From Peptococcaceae bacterium (GTDB lineage Bacteria > Bacillota > Dehalobacteriia > UBA4068 > JAAVYR01), in assembly GCA_022791255.1 (NCBI GenBank), contig JAAVYR010000003.1:37691-101690 (forward strand): DNA of 64,000 nucleotides, read 5' to 3'. The notes below the pieces were generated by a model. That model was not told the DNA's origin. It was given only the letters and a program-made list of their open reading frames with translations, and did not search any database. Numbering within the stretch: the first letter of the stretch is position 1; every line of letters starts with the position of its first letter. Position numbers and translations under genes: made by a program. This document shows, in pieces, positions 43,044 to 52,752 of this stretch.

Positions 43044-44396
43044 TTACATAAACGGAAATTTGAAGCCGCCTTTGCCGCGCATTTTCTTCTTCATGCCTTT
43101 GGCGTCGCCCATCATCTTCATGAGCTTTTGCATCTGACTAAATTGCTTTAGGAGACGGTTTACATCCTGGACTTGCGTACCGCTACCTTTGGCTATCCGC
43201 ACCTTGCGAGAGCCAGTAATCATGTCCGGTTTCTGCCGTTCTTCCCTGGTCATAGATTGAATAATAGCCTCTACTCTGGTCATTTCCTTAGGGTCGATTT
43301 TCGCGTCTTTGAATTGTTTGCCAAGTCCACCAGGCAACATCCCGATTAAGTCTTCCATAGGCCCCATATGCTTCATCTGCTCGATTTGCTCCAAGTAATC
43401 TTCCATGGTAAATTGAGCTTTGAGCATTTTTTCTGTCATTTCCTGGGCCTTTTTTTCATCGACCACAGCTTGTGCCTTTTCGATAAGAGAAAGCACATCT
43501 CCCATACCTAAGATACGAGAGGCCATTCTATCTGGATAAAACGGTTCTAACGCATCTAGCTTTTCCCCCATGCCGACGAATTTAATGGGCTGACCGGTTA
43601 CGGCCTTTACTGAAAGGGCCGCACCACCGCGGGTATCACCATCCAGTTTGGTCAGGACCACCCCAGTAATACCGATTGCTTCATGGAAAGACTCCGCTAC
43701 TTTTACCGCGTCCTGCCCTACCATAGCGTCTACCACTAGCAGGATATCATTAGGCTGCGCAACTTCTTGCACACCCTTTAATTCATCCATAAGCACTTCA
43801 TCGATATGCAGCCGCCCCGCCGTATCCAAAATCACATAGTCATTACCATGAGTACGGCCATGGGCAATGGCTTCCTCAGCAATGAGCACAGGATTTACCT
43901 GGTCGCCCAGAGAAAAAACAGGAATACCTAATTCTTCCCCCAATACCTGCAACTGTTTGATAGCTGCCGGACGATAAATATCCGCCGCAACAAGAAGGGG
44001 CCGTCTGCCTTGGTTTTTCAGCCATTTGGCAAGTTTGGCACTACTGGTGGTTTTCCCTGAGCCTTGCAGCCCCACCATCATGATGACGGTAGGCGGTTTC
44101 GAAGAAACATTTAACTTAGATTGCTCTGCCCCCATAAGGGTAGTCAATTCTTCATTAACGATTTTAATAACTTGCTGCCCAGGGGTAAGGCTTTCTAGCA
44201 CATCGCTACCGATAGCCCGCTCCTTTACCTTGCCCACAAAGTCTTTCACAACTTTGTAGCTAACATCCGCTTCTAAGAGAGCAAGACGGATTTGCCGCAT
44301 GGCTTCATTGACATCAGCTTCTGATAAACGGCCTTTGCCTGTCAGCTTTTTGAAAGTTTCTTGGAGTTTATCCGCTAAATTCCCAAATAACGCCAT
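43044..44396 (-). CDS. ffh: Signal recognition particle protein Ffh
   Basis: GTPase that binds signal peptides and 4.5S RNA and delivers ribosomes to FtsY. 450 residues: N domain, G domain with GLQGSGKTTSSAKLA, DTAGRLHIDE and TKLDGDTRGGAAL, and the Met-rich M domain (MLPGGLGKQFKDAKID, SGTQVQDVNRLLKQFSQMQK, LMKMMGDAKGMKKKMRGKGG). Preceded closely by ylxM and followed by rpsP, a widely conserved order. Confidence 0.98.
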   Translation of the reverse strand: MALFGNLADKLQETFKKLTGKGRLSEADVNEAMRQIRLALLEADVSYKVVKDFVGKVKERAIGSDVLESLTPGQQVIKIVNEELTTLMGAEQSKLNVSSKPPTVIMMVGLQGSGKTTSSAKLAKWLKNQGRRPLLVAADIYRPAAIKQLQVLGEELGIPVFSLGDQVNPVLIAEEAIAHGRTHGNDYVILDTAGRLHIDEVLMDELKGVQEVAQPNDILLVVDAMVGQDAVKVAESFHEAIGITGVVLTKLDGDTRGGAALSVKAVTGQPIKFVGMGEKLDALEPFYPDRMASRILGMGDVLSLIEKAQAVVDEKKAQEMTEKMLKAQFTMEDYLEQIEQMKHMGPMEDLIGMLPGGLGKQFKDAKIDPKEMTRVEAIIQSMTREERQKPDMITGSRKVRIAKGSGTQVQDVNRLLKQFSQMQKLMKMMGDAKGMKKKMRGKGGFKFPFM

Positions 44397-44399
44397 AGG

Positions 44400-44753
44400 T
44401 TATTTCCTTTCCTCTTCTTCAATGGCATTGATTTCTGCCATAGCCTCTACCAAAATACCCGTATCCCCTGTCTCATAAGCCTTGGTAACCACCGCCGAAA
44501 GCCGCGCCAGCCGCTCCTGCTCCAACATAAATTTCTTTACCAAGCCTAACTTTTCTTCGTATGTCACCAAAGACTGTTCGCTTCTTTTGATAGCGTCATG
44601 TACTGCTTGCCGAGAAATGCCCATTTCCGCACCAATCTCACCCAAGGAACAATCTTCATTATAAAATAAATCTAAAATCAATTTTTGTTTTTCAGTTAAA
44701 AGTTCACCATAAAAATCAAATAACATGGTAATCTGGGTAATCTTTTCTATCAT
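44400..44753 (-). CDS. ylxM: YlxM-type sigma-70 region 4-like DNA-binding protein
   Basis: 117-residue helix-turn-helix protein: LLTEKQKLILDLFYNEDCSL, GEIGAEMGISRQAVHDAIKR, then a helical tail. It matches UPF0122/YlxM, a partner of Ffh and FtsY encoded directly ahead of ffh (three bases apart). Ends EEERK. Role in SRP-related regulation is reported for some relatives but not evident from sequence. Confidence 0.95.
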   Translation of the reverse strand: MIEKITQITMLFDFYGELLTEKQKLILDLFYNEDCSLGEIGAEMGISRQAVHDAIKRSEQSLVTYEEKLGLVKKFMLEQERLARLSAVVTKAYETGDTGILVEAMAEINAIEEEERK

Positions 44754-44809
44754 CTGCTATCACCCAATTTCATACTATCAAGTATTTTTCCTTAACAGAG
44801 GTTATTATA

Positions 44810-44853
44810 TACAAAAAAAAGAAAGGCGTCAAGGACTTTTTCTTGACACCTTT
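44810..44853 (-). terminator. Terminator of the mtaD unit
   Basis: AAGGCGTCAAG and CTTGACACCTT form an 11-base stem with one mismatch and an eight-base loop. The minus strand after the stem reads TCTTTTTTTTG. It lies within about 30 bases of the mtaD stop. Confidence 0.75.
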
Positions 44854-44857
44854 TTTC

Positions 44858-46153
44858 TTATTGCGCAGTTAGTCTTTTTGCCGCTTGAGCAGCTTTCGCC
44901 ATGACAAGTTTCTCATCTATGGTAAGCAGCTGGTAATCCTTCATCAGCAATTCTCCATTAACCAATACAGCTTTTACATCGCTGCCGCTTGCCGCATAGA
45001 CCAGGTCGGATATTTTATCGTGTCCCGGCTGCATGTGAGGTTTGTCCAAATCTACAAATATCATATCCGCTTTTTTCCCAGGAGAGAGCGTACCGATTTC
45101 TCGTTCTAGCTGCAGGGCTTTGGCACCGTTTACCGTAGCACAAGTCAGAACCTCATCTGCCGGCAAAACAGTGGGATTTGCCGTTATACCTTTTTGCAAT
45201 AGCGCCACAGTCCGAAGCTCTTGGAACATATCCAGATTATTATTGCTGCAGGGACTATCTGTCCCAATGGAAACAAGAATATTTTTTTCCAGCATTTCGG
45301 CAACAGGCGCCACCCCATTGCCCAGCTTTAAATTGCTTCGCGGATCATGGGCAACTACCACCTGATGTTCTGCCAACAGCTGCATTTCTGCCTCGGATAC
45401 ATGCACCAAGTGAGCGCCTAACACCGGTACATCAAAAAAGCCTATTTCAGCTAGTTTTTCAACTTCTCGTTTCCCATAAGTTTTTAGATAGTCAGCTTGT
45501 TCACCAGCAGTTTCCGCCAGATGGATATTGAGGAAGGTACCTAGTCTTTTCGCCTCTTGCGCTATCTCCTGTAAAAAATCCGGCGGGCAAAGATAGGGCG
45601 AATGGGGCGCAAGACAAGCTGTAATCCTACCGGCTGCCGCCCCCTGCCACTTTGTATAAAAGTCACAGGACTCTTTGAGTTTCGCCGCACTATGGTCAAC
45701 GCAGCGGCTGATATTGGCACGGATGCCGCTTTCCTTCACCGCTTCTGCAAATGCGTCAGAAAAAAAGTACATATCAGCAAAGCAAGTGGTACCGCTTCTT
45801 ATCATCTCACAGATAGAAAGCAGCCCACCCCAATAAACATCCTCAGCCGTCATCTTATCTTCTACCGGGAAAACACGGTCAAATAGCCAAGTATTAAGGG
45901 GCAAGTCGTCTCCATAGCCCCTGAGTAAAGACATAGCCCCATGACTATGGGTATTGATGAGCCCTGGCATGACCAAAGTATTGCGACCGTCAATGATTTC
46001 TGCACCATTAGCTTCTGATGCTGATAACGCCTCTTTCACTGCTGTAATACTGTCTCCATCGATTAAGATTTCCCCTAAAAAGGGCTGCCGCAAGCTGCCG
46101 TCTGCCTGCCGCTCCATGGTCAGAATATACGCATTTTTTACTAATTTCTTCAT
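44858..46153 (-). CDS. mtaD: 5-methylthioadenosine/S-adenosylhomocysteine deaminase
   Basis: Zinc amidohydrolase that turns methylthioadenosine (and often adenosylhomocysteine) into the inosine form. 431 residues: NTHSHGAMSLLRGYGDDLPL, the ligand and catalytic region HLAETAGEQ, VLGAHLVHVSEAE, AHDPRSNLKLGNG and GTDSPCSNNNLDMFQELR. Start at MKKLVKNAYIL. Overlaps the end of the phosphorylase gene by no coding bases but lies 44 bases after its stop; the two enzymes form one pathway (see next entry). Confidence 0.9.
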   Translation of the reverse strand: MKKLVKNAYILTMERQADGSLRQPFLGEILIDGDSITAVKEALSASEANGAEIIDGRNTLVMPGLINTHSHGAMSLLRGYGDDLPLNTWLFDRVFPVEDKMTAEDVYWGGLLSICEMIRSGTTCFADMYFFSDAFAEAVKESGIRANISRCVDHSAAKLKESCDFYTKWQGAAAGRITACLAPHSPYLCPPDFLQEIAQEAKRLGTFLNIHLAETAGEQADYLKTYGKREVEKLAEIGFFDVPVLGAHLVHVSEAEMQLLAEHQVVVAHDPRSNLKLGNGVAPVAEMLEKNILVSIGTDSPCSNNNLDMFQELRTVALLQKGITANPTVLPADEVLTCATVNGAKALQLEREIGTLSPGKKADMIFVDLDKPHMQPGHDKISDLVYAASGSDVKAVLVNGELLMKDYQLLTIDEKLVMAKAAQAAKRLTAQ

Positions 46154-46196
46154 AAAAATCAAACCTGCTTTTTTCAATTTTTGGTCTATATTGGAG

Positions 46197-46988
46197 CTAT
46201 ACCCCCTGAGACCACTTCTGGCAATGGCACTGCCGCACCGTCGGTAAAGCAGCAATAACTGCAGTCAAAAGAGCAACGATTTTCTCCTCTAATTGCCCCA
46301 TATCAAAACAGACAATGTCTTCCACTCCATCCTCCGCCATGCCTGCTGCTGCATTCATAGACATAGCCAGACTCCCATAACAAATCCCCAACTCCCGACA
46401 GAGAATTGCTTCCGTAGCAGAAGTCATCCCCACCACTTCTCCGCCTAAGAGCGCAAAAGCTTTGATTTCTGCTGCTGTTTCAAAGCGAGGCCCCTCCGTG
46501 CAGATATATACCAAGTCTTTTGTTAACGGAATACCTAGCTTTTCCCCAGCGCTAAGAAATGCTCTATTTAACTCCTGACAATAAGGATAAGTCATATCCA
46601 CAAACTTCCCCTGTTCTAAAAGAGTCCCCTGATAAAAGGAGGATTTGCGCCCTTTGGTAAAATCCATAAATTGCCCCAGTAGTCCCAAAGACCCCGGCGG
46701 AAAATCCGCCCGCAAAGAACCTACCGCCGCCGTACCAATAATCCGTTCTACCCCCAACGTCGAAAAAGCAAAAATATTAGCTTGATAATTGACGCAGTGC
46801 GGCAGAATGGTATGAGCCTTGTCATAACCATGGCGGTTGATGAAGTAAATCTCTTTACCGCCCAACTCTCCCTGTAATAGATGAACACTGCCATAAGGGG
46901 TATTTACCGTAATATCCTGCGCATTTTCACCAAGAAGGGCAGAGTTTTGGATGCCCGTACCGCCAATGATACCGATTTTTTCTTTCAT
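46197..46988 (-). CDS. Methylthioinosine/methylthioadenosine phosphorylase family protein
   Basis: 263-residue purine nucleoside phosphorylase of the MTAP class: IGIIGGTGIQNSALL, NRHGYDKAHTILPHCVNYQA, GTAAVGSLRADFPPG and ICTEGPRFETAAEI. Where human-type MTAP has a TDYD stretch that recognises adenine, this protein reads SMNAAAGM, with Asn at the purine-contact position, as in enzymes for 6-oxopurines. Next to an MTA deaminase, this favours methylthioinosine as substrate, yielding hypoxanthine and 5-methylthioribose-1-phosphate. Same strand, 18 bases after the ftsY stop. Confidence 0.85.
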   Translation of the reverse strand: MKEKIGIIGGTGIQNSALLGENAQDITVNTPYGSVHLLQGELGGKEIYFINRHGYDKAHTILPHCVNYQANIFAFSTLGVERIIGTAAVGSLRADFPPGSLGLLGQFMDFTKGRKSSFYQGTLLEQGKFVDMTYPYCQELNRAFLSAGEKLGIPLTKDLVYICTEGPRFETAAEIKAFALLGGEVVGMTSATEAILCRELGICYGSLAMSMNAAAGMAEDGVEDIVCFDMGQLEEKIVALLTAVIAALPTVRQCHCQKWSQGV

Positions 46989-47006
46989 TGCACTCGCTCC
47001 TGTTTT

Positions 47007-47918
47007 CTAATCAAATAAAGCTCGCGCAAAGTCTTCTGGCACAAACTCCCGTAAGTCGTCAATGCCTTCCCCAACGCCTATCATCCGTACCGGTAGATTT
47101 AATTCATTCTTAATGCCAATCACCACACCGCCCTTAGCCGTGCCATCCAACTTGGTAAGGATCAGACCAGTGAGAGGCACTGCTTCGCCAAAGATTTTTG
47201 CCTGAGAGAGGGCATTTTGCCCAGTGGTCGCGTCTAGCACTAGAAGCACTTCTGGCTGGATATCAGGCGCTTCCCGCTGGATAATGCGGCCCATTTTTTC
47301 CAGTTCTGCCATGAGATTGGCTTTGTTTTGCAAGCGACCGGCAGTGTCGATAATCAACACATCCGTCTTTCTGGCAATAGCCGCTTTTACTGCATCAAAG
47401 ACCACTGCCGCCGGGTCTGAGCCTTCCTGATGATGGATAACATCTACGCCAACTCGTTCCCCCCAAACCATAAGCTGGTCGATAGCCGCCGCCCGGAAAG
47501 TATCTGCCGCCGCCAATAATACTTTATTATTTTCGCTGATAAAGTAATTAGCCAATTTCCCAATGGTAGTAGTTTTCCCTACACCATTGACCCCGACCAT
47601 AAGAATAATATTCAACTCGCCTTTTTTCACCGGGAAGCCGCTTTCACCAGTAGTAAGGATTTTGCTAATTTCTTCTTGGAGCACTGGTTTTAATTGTTCC
47701 GCTTCTTTGATATGGTCTTCTTTTACCCGTGCCCGCAATCTATCTACCAGGAGCAAGGCTGTTTCCACCCCTACATCCCCTTGGATAAGGGCCTCTTCCA
47801 GCTCTTCGTATAATTCCTCATCTATCTTTCGTCCCAGGGAAAATACAGCGTCTACAGTGCCTGCAAACCCTTCTTTTGTTTTAGATAAGCCTGCTTTTAA
47901 TTTTTCAAAAAAACCCAT
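47007..47918 (-). CDS. ftsY: Signal recognition particle receptor FtsY
   Basis: SRP receptor GTPase. 303 residues with the N domain (MGFFEKLKAGLSKTKEGF, IQGDVGVETALLLVDRLRAR) and G domain: GVNGVGKTTTIGKLANYF, DTFRAAAIDQL, DTAGRLQNKANLM, TKLDGTAKGG and GVGEGIDDLREFVPEDFARA. It lacks the long acidic A domain, as in many Bacillota. GAAGGAT precedes the ATG. Downstream of smc, usual order rnc-smc-ftsY. Confidence 0.97.
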   Translation of the reverse strand: MGFFEKLKAGLSKTKEGFAGTVDAVFSLGRKIDEELYEELEEALIQGDVGVETALLLVDRLRARVKEDHIKEAEQLKPVLQEEISKILTTGESGFPVKKGELNIILMVGVNGVGKTTTIGKLANYFISENNKVLLAAADTFRAAAIDQLMVWGERVGVDVIHHQEGSDPAAVVFDAVKAAIARKTDVLIIDTAGRLQNKANLMAELEKMGRIIQREAPDIQPEVLLVLDATTGQNALSQAKIFGEAVPLTGLILTKLDGTAKGGVVIGIKNELNLPVRMIGVGEGIDDLREFVPEDFARALFD

Positions 47919-47965
47919 TTATCCTTCACCTCATTTTCTTTCTTAGCCAAAAGATGTCAACCTGT

Positions 47966-50900
47966 CTAGCTGATTTTCTCTACATCTTGTAAAGACACAG
48001 AGATGAGTTTGGAGACCCCTTCCTCTGCCATGGTTACCCCCCAGAGAGAGTCTGCTACTTCCATGGTACCCTGACGGTGAGAAATCAATAAAAACTGTGT
48101 GCTTGCCGCAAAATCTGCTAAATAATTAGCAAAACGGGAAACATTGACTTCATCCAAGGCTGCGTCAATTTCATCTAAAAGACAAAACGGACTGGGCTTT
48201 ACCTTGAGGAGCGCCAGCATGAGCGCTACCCCAATAATGGTCTTTTCCCCGCCGGAGAGCAGATTATAATTACTGATTTTCTTCCCAGGCAGCTGCACAG
48301 AAATATCCACCCCTGTATAGAGCATATCCTCTGCATCAGTCAGGATGAGGCTTGCACTACCGCCCCCGAACAAATGCCGGAAGGTGTGGTCAAATTCTTT
48401 GCTTACCTGGTGGAAAGTTTCAGCAAACCGCTTCACCATGATAGCGTCCATTTCTTTGATGACTTTTTCTAAAGAAGTCTTCGCCTCTTTCAAATCCTGT
48501 TGCTGTTCTGTTAAAAACTCATACCGTTCTTTGCTTTCCCGGTATTCTTCGATAGCTCCTAAGTTAATGGTACCTAAGGCCGCAATAGCAGTTTGCAGAG
48601 AAATAACCCGCTTTTTCACTTCCTTTACCGTGGCGCCCTCTACCATAGCAAGACAGGCCTGGGCAAAGTTTATTTCGTATTTTTCCCAGAGTTTTGCAGC
48701 TTCATTTTCCCAGTCTGTCTCCAACCGTGCCTTTTGCACTTCTTTTTCATGGACGGTCTGCCGCAAGGCATTTACCAATGGCCGCAGCTTTTGGATATCT
48801 GTCTCTAGTTGCTCCATGGTATCTGCATCAGCCCCCAGGTTATGGCGGATTTCTTCGATATCTTTTTCCGCTGCAGCAATTTTTTGTGATAAAGCAAGAA
48901 TGGTTTCTTCTGCTGTTACCCGGTCTTTTTCATGGTTTTCGATTTCTGCCGACCAGATGGAAATATCCCATTGCTTTTCTTCCCGCTGCTCCAAGATAGC
49001 CTGCTGTGCTTCATCTAAGCGGCTGATTTCTTTATCAATGCCCACCAGTTCCTGTTGGATTTTTGCATAGTGGATTTTGGTCTCTGTCAGACCTTGTTGG
49101 GCTCTGGCAAAGCTATCCCGCAATTGCTGCAACAACTGTTCCTCTGCTGCCATACGCGCGGATATTTCCTCTCCTTGCTGGGCTAGTACACCCTGTTCAG
49201 CAGCGATTTCTTTTTTATCCAGTTCTACATCTTCTATTTGTCCAGCCAGTTCTTCTGCCTCTTCGCCATAGGTCGTATAGGCTTTTTTTGCTTCCTGCAG
49301 TAAATGTTCTGCCTGCTGTTCATCCTTTTCCAATGCCAATTGTGCTAGTTCTAATTCATGGATTTTGCTGCTGTTGGCTTTGTTTTCTTCCTCCAACTGT
49401 TCCCGCTCTACTTTTAATGCCTCATATTTTTCTTTATAGGTCTGGTGTTCAGCCAGCTTTTCCCTTAGTTCTGCTTCTGCTGCTGCCAGTGCATTTTTTC
49501 TGCCTAATAGGTCGCCAGTTTTCTTCTGACGGCTCCCCCCAGTAAGAGAACCGCCAGCATTGACAATATCCCCCTCCAGCGTTACGACACGAAAACTATA
49601 TTTTCCTTGCCGCGCAACAGATGTTGCCGCATTTAAGTCCTCGGCTACCAAAATATTGCTTAAAAGATACTCTGCCGCCACCCTGATTTCTTGAGGGTAT
49701 GCCACCAAATCTACAGCTCGCCCGATGACGCCAGGCGCATTAACACAACTACTAATGGCAGACTGGCTCCGCACTTGCAACGCGTCTAGGGGAAGCAGAG
49801 TAGCTCTACCAGCATTTTTTTGCTTTAAATAACCAATTACAGCCTTTGCCTGCTGTTCTGTCTCTACCACAATATTCTGCAGACTACCACCCAGCGCCGT
49901 CTCGATAGCCACACTATATGCTGTCGGCACCGAGAGCAAATCTGCCACTACCCCCATAACACCACGACAATCAGCTTGTCCCTGTTTCTTTCCTAGGATA
50001 GCCGCCTTTACTCCTGGATAATAGCCATCAAAGCTTTCCTCCATATCCTTCAGCATATTGACGCGAGCCTGAAGCGAGTTAATCTGGAAACGAACAGTAG
50101 TCTCTTCTTCACCTGCCTGCTGCAGCCTAGTTATAAAATCACTTAAGGTTACATTGATTTTCCGGTTTTCCTCTTTGAGAACTGCCATCTTTTGACGATT
50201 ATGCTGCAAGTTGGTTCCAATTTCTTCCAACTGCCCATAGAAGACTTCCTGTTGCTGCTTATTTTCCAGCTGCAACTGGGTATTTTTTTCTATCTGCGCC
50301 TGTTTATTCTGGATAGACTGGTCAAGTAATGCTAATTGTTGCCGCAGACCTTGGATTTTTTCCTGCAAAGCTTCTTGCTCCTGCTGGATACATTGGATTT
50401 TCTCTTGTTCCAGGGCAATATCATCTTCGCCAGCTGCTTGCGTACCTTCCCCACGGGCTAGGTCAGCCTTTATCTCTGTTACTTTTTCCTCAATCTGTTT
50501 CTTATTTTCCGTTAAGGATGCGATTTTTTCTCCATTGTCAGCTTGGGCCTTATCCAGCTCAGCTATTTCCTTTTCCAGACGAATAATGTTCTCTTTTAAT
50601 ACTTGGATTTTGGACTGGGCAACAGTTATCAGGCTTTGCTGCCGTTCCTTCTCATTTTTATTGTTAAATAACTGCTGCTGTAGCCCGCTGACCTTTTCAC
50701 TGCTTTCTTGGGTTGCTAGGCGCAACTCCGCTAAGGCGCTTTCGGATTTTGCAAGGGCAGCCTCTTCCCCCCACAGCTTTTGTTGTTCAGAAACAAAGGC
50801 GCCTTCTACTTCTTTCAGCTCTTGCTGCAAATCCTGCATAACCATAGCCGAAAGGGTGATTTCACATTGTTTCTTTTCTGCTTCCAGCTGCAGGAATTTT

Positions 50901-51538
50901 TCAGCGTCGCTGCTTTGCTGCCGTAATGGCTCCAAGCGCCCCTCTAAGTCAAAAACAATGTCGCCAATGCGCTCCAAACTCCGCTCGGTGTCTGTTAATT
51001 TTCGCACAGCTTCCCGTTTCCGATTACGATATTTGACAATGCCAGCCGCTTCCTCGATGATACCGCGCCGGTCTTCTGGTTTGGCAGAAACGATTTCACT
51101 GACCTGCCCCTGACCGATAATGGAAAGACCGTCCGCTCCGATGCCCGTATCTGCAAAGCAATTGATAATATCTTTCAAACGGCAAGACTTGCCATTCAGC
51201 AAATACTCACTTTCTCCAGTACGATAGGTCTTTCTGGTTACCGCAACCTCTTGATAATCCAGAGGAATGGTGCCGTCGCTATTATCAAAGGTAATGGTTA
51301 CCTCTGCAAAGCCTAAGGGTTTACGGTTTTTCGAACCAGCGAAAATTACATCTTCCATTTTGCTGCCACGGAGATTTTTCGCGCTTTGTTCCCCCAATAC
51401 CCAGCGGATAGCGTCGGCCACATTGGATTTTCCGCTGCCATTGGGCCCTACAATGCAAGAAATCCCTTGAGAAAATTGAATTTTCGTTTTATTGGTAAAA
51501 GATTTGAACCCACAAACCTCTAATTCTTTTAAATACAT
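47966..51538 (-). CDS. smc: Chromosome partition protein SMC
   Basis: 1190-residue condensin ATPase. Walker A VGPNGSGKSNVADAIRWVLG near residue 31, Q-loop region, two long coiled-coil arms, a hinge near residues 500-680 (GYYPGVKAAILGKKQG, GDIVNAGGSLTGGS) and the C-terminal head with LLSGGEKTIIGVALMLALLK and LLDEIDAALDEVNVSRF. Normal length. In a conserved rnc-(radical SAM)-smc-ftsY block. Confidence 0.98.
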   Translation of the reverse strand: MYLKELEVCGFKSFTNKTKIQFSQGISCIVGPNGSGKSNVADAIRWVLGEQSAKNLRGSKMEDVIFAGSKNRKPLGFAEVTITFDNSDGTIPLDYQEVAVTRKTYRTGESEYLLNGKSCRLKDIINCFADTGIGADGLSIIGQGQVSEIVSAKPEDRRGIIEEAAGIVKYRNRKREAVRKLTDTERSLERIGDIVFDLEGRLEPLRQQSSDAEKFLQLEAEKKQCEITLSAMVMQDLQQELKEVEGAFVSEQQKLWGEEAALAKSESALAELRLATQESSEKVSGLQQQLFNNKNEKERQQSLITVAQSKIQVLKENIIRLEKEIAELDKAQADNGEKIASLTENKKQIEEKVTEIKADLARGEGTQAAGEDDIALEQEKIQCIQQEQEALQEKIQGLRQQLALLDQSIQNKQAQIEKNTQLQLENKQQQEVFYGQLEEIGTNLQHNRQKMAVLKEENRKINVTLSDFITRLQQAGEEETTVRFQINSLQARVNMLKDMEESFDGYYPGVKAAILGKKQGQADCRGVMGVVADLLSVPTAYSVAIETALGGSLQNIVVETEQQAKAVIGYLKQKNAGRATLLPLDALQVRSQSAISSCVNAPGVIGRAVDLVAYPQEIRVAAEYLLSNILVAEDLNAATSVARQGKYSFRVVTLEGDIVNAGGSLTGGSRQKKTGDLLGRKNALAAAEAELREKLAEHQTYKEKYEALKVEREQLEEENKANSSKIHELELAQLALEKDEQQAEHLLQEAKKAYTTYGEEAEELAGQIEDVELDKKEIAAEQGVLAQQGEEISARMAAEEQLLQQLRDSFARAQQGLTETKIHYAKIQQELVGIDKEISRLDEAQQAILEQREEKQWDISIWSAEIENHEKDRVTAEETILALSQKIAAAEKDIEEIRHNLGADADTMEQLETDIQKLRPLVNALRQTVHEKEVQKARLETDWENEAAKLWEKYEINFAQACLAMVEGATVKEVKKRVISLQTAIAALGTINLGAIEEYRESKERYEFLTEQQQDLKEAKTSLEKVIKEMDAIMVKRFAETFHQVSKEFDHTFRHLFGGGSASLILTDAEDMLYTGVDISVQLPGKKISNYNLLSGGEKTIIGVALMLALLKVKPSPFCLLDEIDAALDEVNVSRFANYLADFAASTQFLLISHRQGTMEVADSLWGVTMAEEGVSKLISVSLQDVEKIS

Positions 51539-51616
51539 AGCTACCCCTATTAAAACATATTTTATATATTATTTTATCATAAATGCTAACCCAGAAACAA
51601 CAATATTCAAAAGAGA

Positions 51617-51658
51617 AAAAGAAAACACTCCCAGCTATGTCAAACCAAAGGAGTGTTT
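51617..51658 (-). terminator. Possible terminator after the radical SAM gene
   Basis: AAACACTCC (51623-51631) pairs with GGAGTGTTT (51650-51658); the minus strand then reads TCTTTTTCTC. It falls between the radical SAM gene and smc, so smc may have its own promoter. Confidence 0.6.
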
Positions 51659-51659
51659 C

Positions 51660-52748
51660 TCAATATAAATTGCTATGTTCTTTTATCTTTTTTATGTAAT
51701 GGCATAAGAAATCCTGCCAGGTTAGGTAGATAGGCAGCCCCTTTTCATCAATAGAAACATAACAGATATCTTGATTAGGAAGGTCACCGCTGGATAAGAT
51801 ATTAACCTTTCTCCCCGCCACCTCACATAGAGCCAGCAAATTGGCTCGCTTCTGCCCAATATAAGTAGAAAGCAACCTTTCTGGCACCAAGATATGGCCC
51901 TCTATCGTCCCAGCCATCTTTAAGAGCATCTGGCATTGGGCAAGGGCAAGAGCACTTTGGGTCAGCTGCCCAAAGGCAGGATGGAAAGCACCCGCTACCA
52001 CCGTTCCTCCTTGACAAAGCTCCTCTGTGGGCTGCAGGCCAATGCGGATAATATCAATACCAGCTGCAAGAAATATGGCCGCCATATCCCGACACCAAAT
52101 GACTGCCTCTGTTACAGTAAGCGGCTGATATACGCCTCGATGGTACATATCACAAAGCGGCGTATCCGCCAATACTACGGCGGGATAAATGCGCACCCCT
52201 GCTGGCTGCAGGTCTGCTGCAGTTTGCCCACCGGCTACAGCCGTTTCATAGCTGTCCCCAGGCAGCCCCGGCAATAGCTGGATAATCAGCTGAAAGCCAT
52301 ATTCCTTGATGAGCGTCGCCGCTCGAAAAATATCTTCACTGCTATGACCTCTTCCAGCATTTACCAGCACCCTATCGCTAAAAGACTGGGCACCGATTTC
52401 GATTATATCTACCCCATATTGCTGTAAAAATAATAGCCGTTCCCCATCAATATAATCCGGCCGGGTAGAAATGCGAATATGCGATACAACACCTTTTTCC
52501 TTCTGGGCATAGGCAGGCGCTAAAAGCCGCTGCTGCACTTCCTGAGGTAATCCAGAAAAACTGCCACCATAAAAAGCAATCTCCATCTTCTCTCCAGGCG
52601 CCACCTGAAGGATTTCTTGTTCAATAGCAGCAAAGTCAATGGCGGCCCCTATCCCTGTAATACGGTGCTGATTACAAAAAATACACTGATTAGGACACCC
52701 TTGATGGGGAATAAAAAACGGAAGGATGTTTCGTTTCGCCTTTGCCAT
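51660..52748 (-). CDS. Radical SAM protein, Elp3-like (oxygen-independent type)
   Basis: 362 residues with the radical SAM cluster motif in HQGCPNQCIFCNQHRITG (CxxxCxxC), then EIAFYGGSFSGLPQ, IRISTRPDYID, IEIGAQSFSDRVL and IIQLLPGLPGDSYE. It resembles the Elp3-type radical SAM family that often sits between rnc and smc in Clostridia. The acetyltransferase domain of true Elp3 is absent. Substrate unknown. Four bases after the rnc stop. Confidence 0.85.
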   Translation of the reverse strand: MAKAKRNILPFFIPHQGCPNQCIFCNQHRITGIGAAIDFAAIEQEILQVAPGEKMEIAFYGGSFSGLPQEVQQRLLAPAYAQKEKGVVSHIRISTRPDYIDGERLLFLQQYGVDIIEIGAQSFSDRVLVNAGRGHSSEDIFRAATLIKEYGFQLIIQLLPGLPGDSYETAVAGGQTAADLQPAGVRIYPAVVLADTPLCDMYHRGVYQPLTVTEAVIWCRDMAAIFLAAGIDIIRIGLQPTEELCQGGTVVAGAFHPAFGQLTQSALALAQCQMLLKMAGTIEGHILVPERLLSTYIGQKRANLLALCEVAGRKVNILSSGDLPNQDICYVSIDEKGLPIYLTWQDFLCHYIKKIKEHSNLY

Positions 52749-52752
52749 CAGT

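Noticed and set aside
48345..51113. Long plus-strand frames opposite smc
   Set aside because: They are antisense shadows of the SMC coiled coil, whose codon pattern keeps the other strand open.
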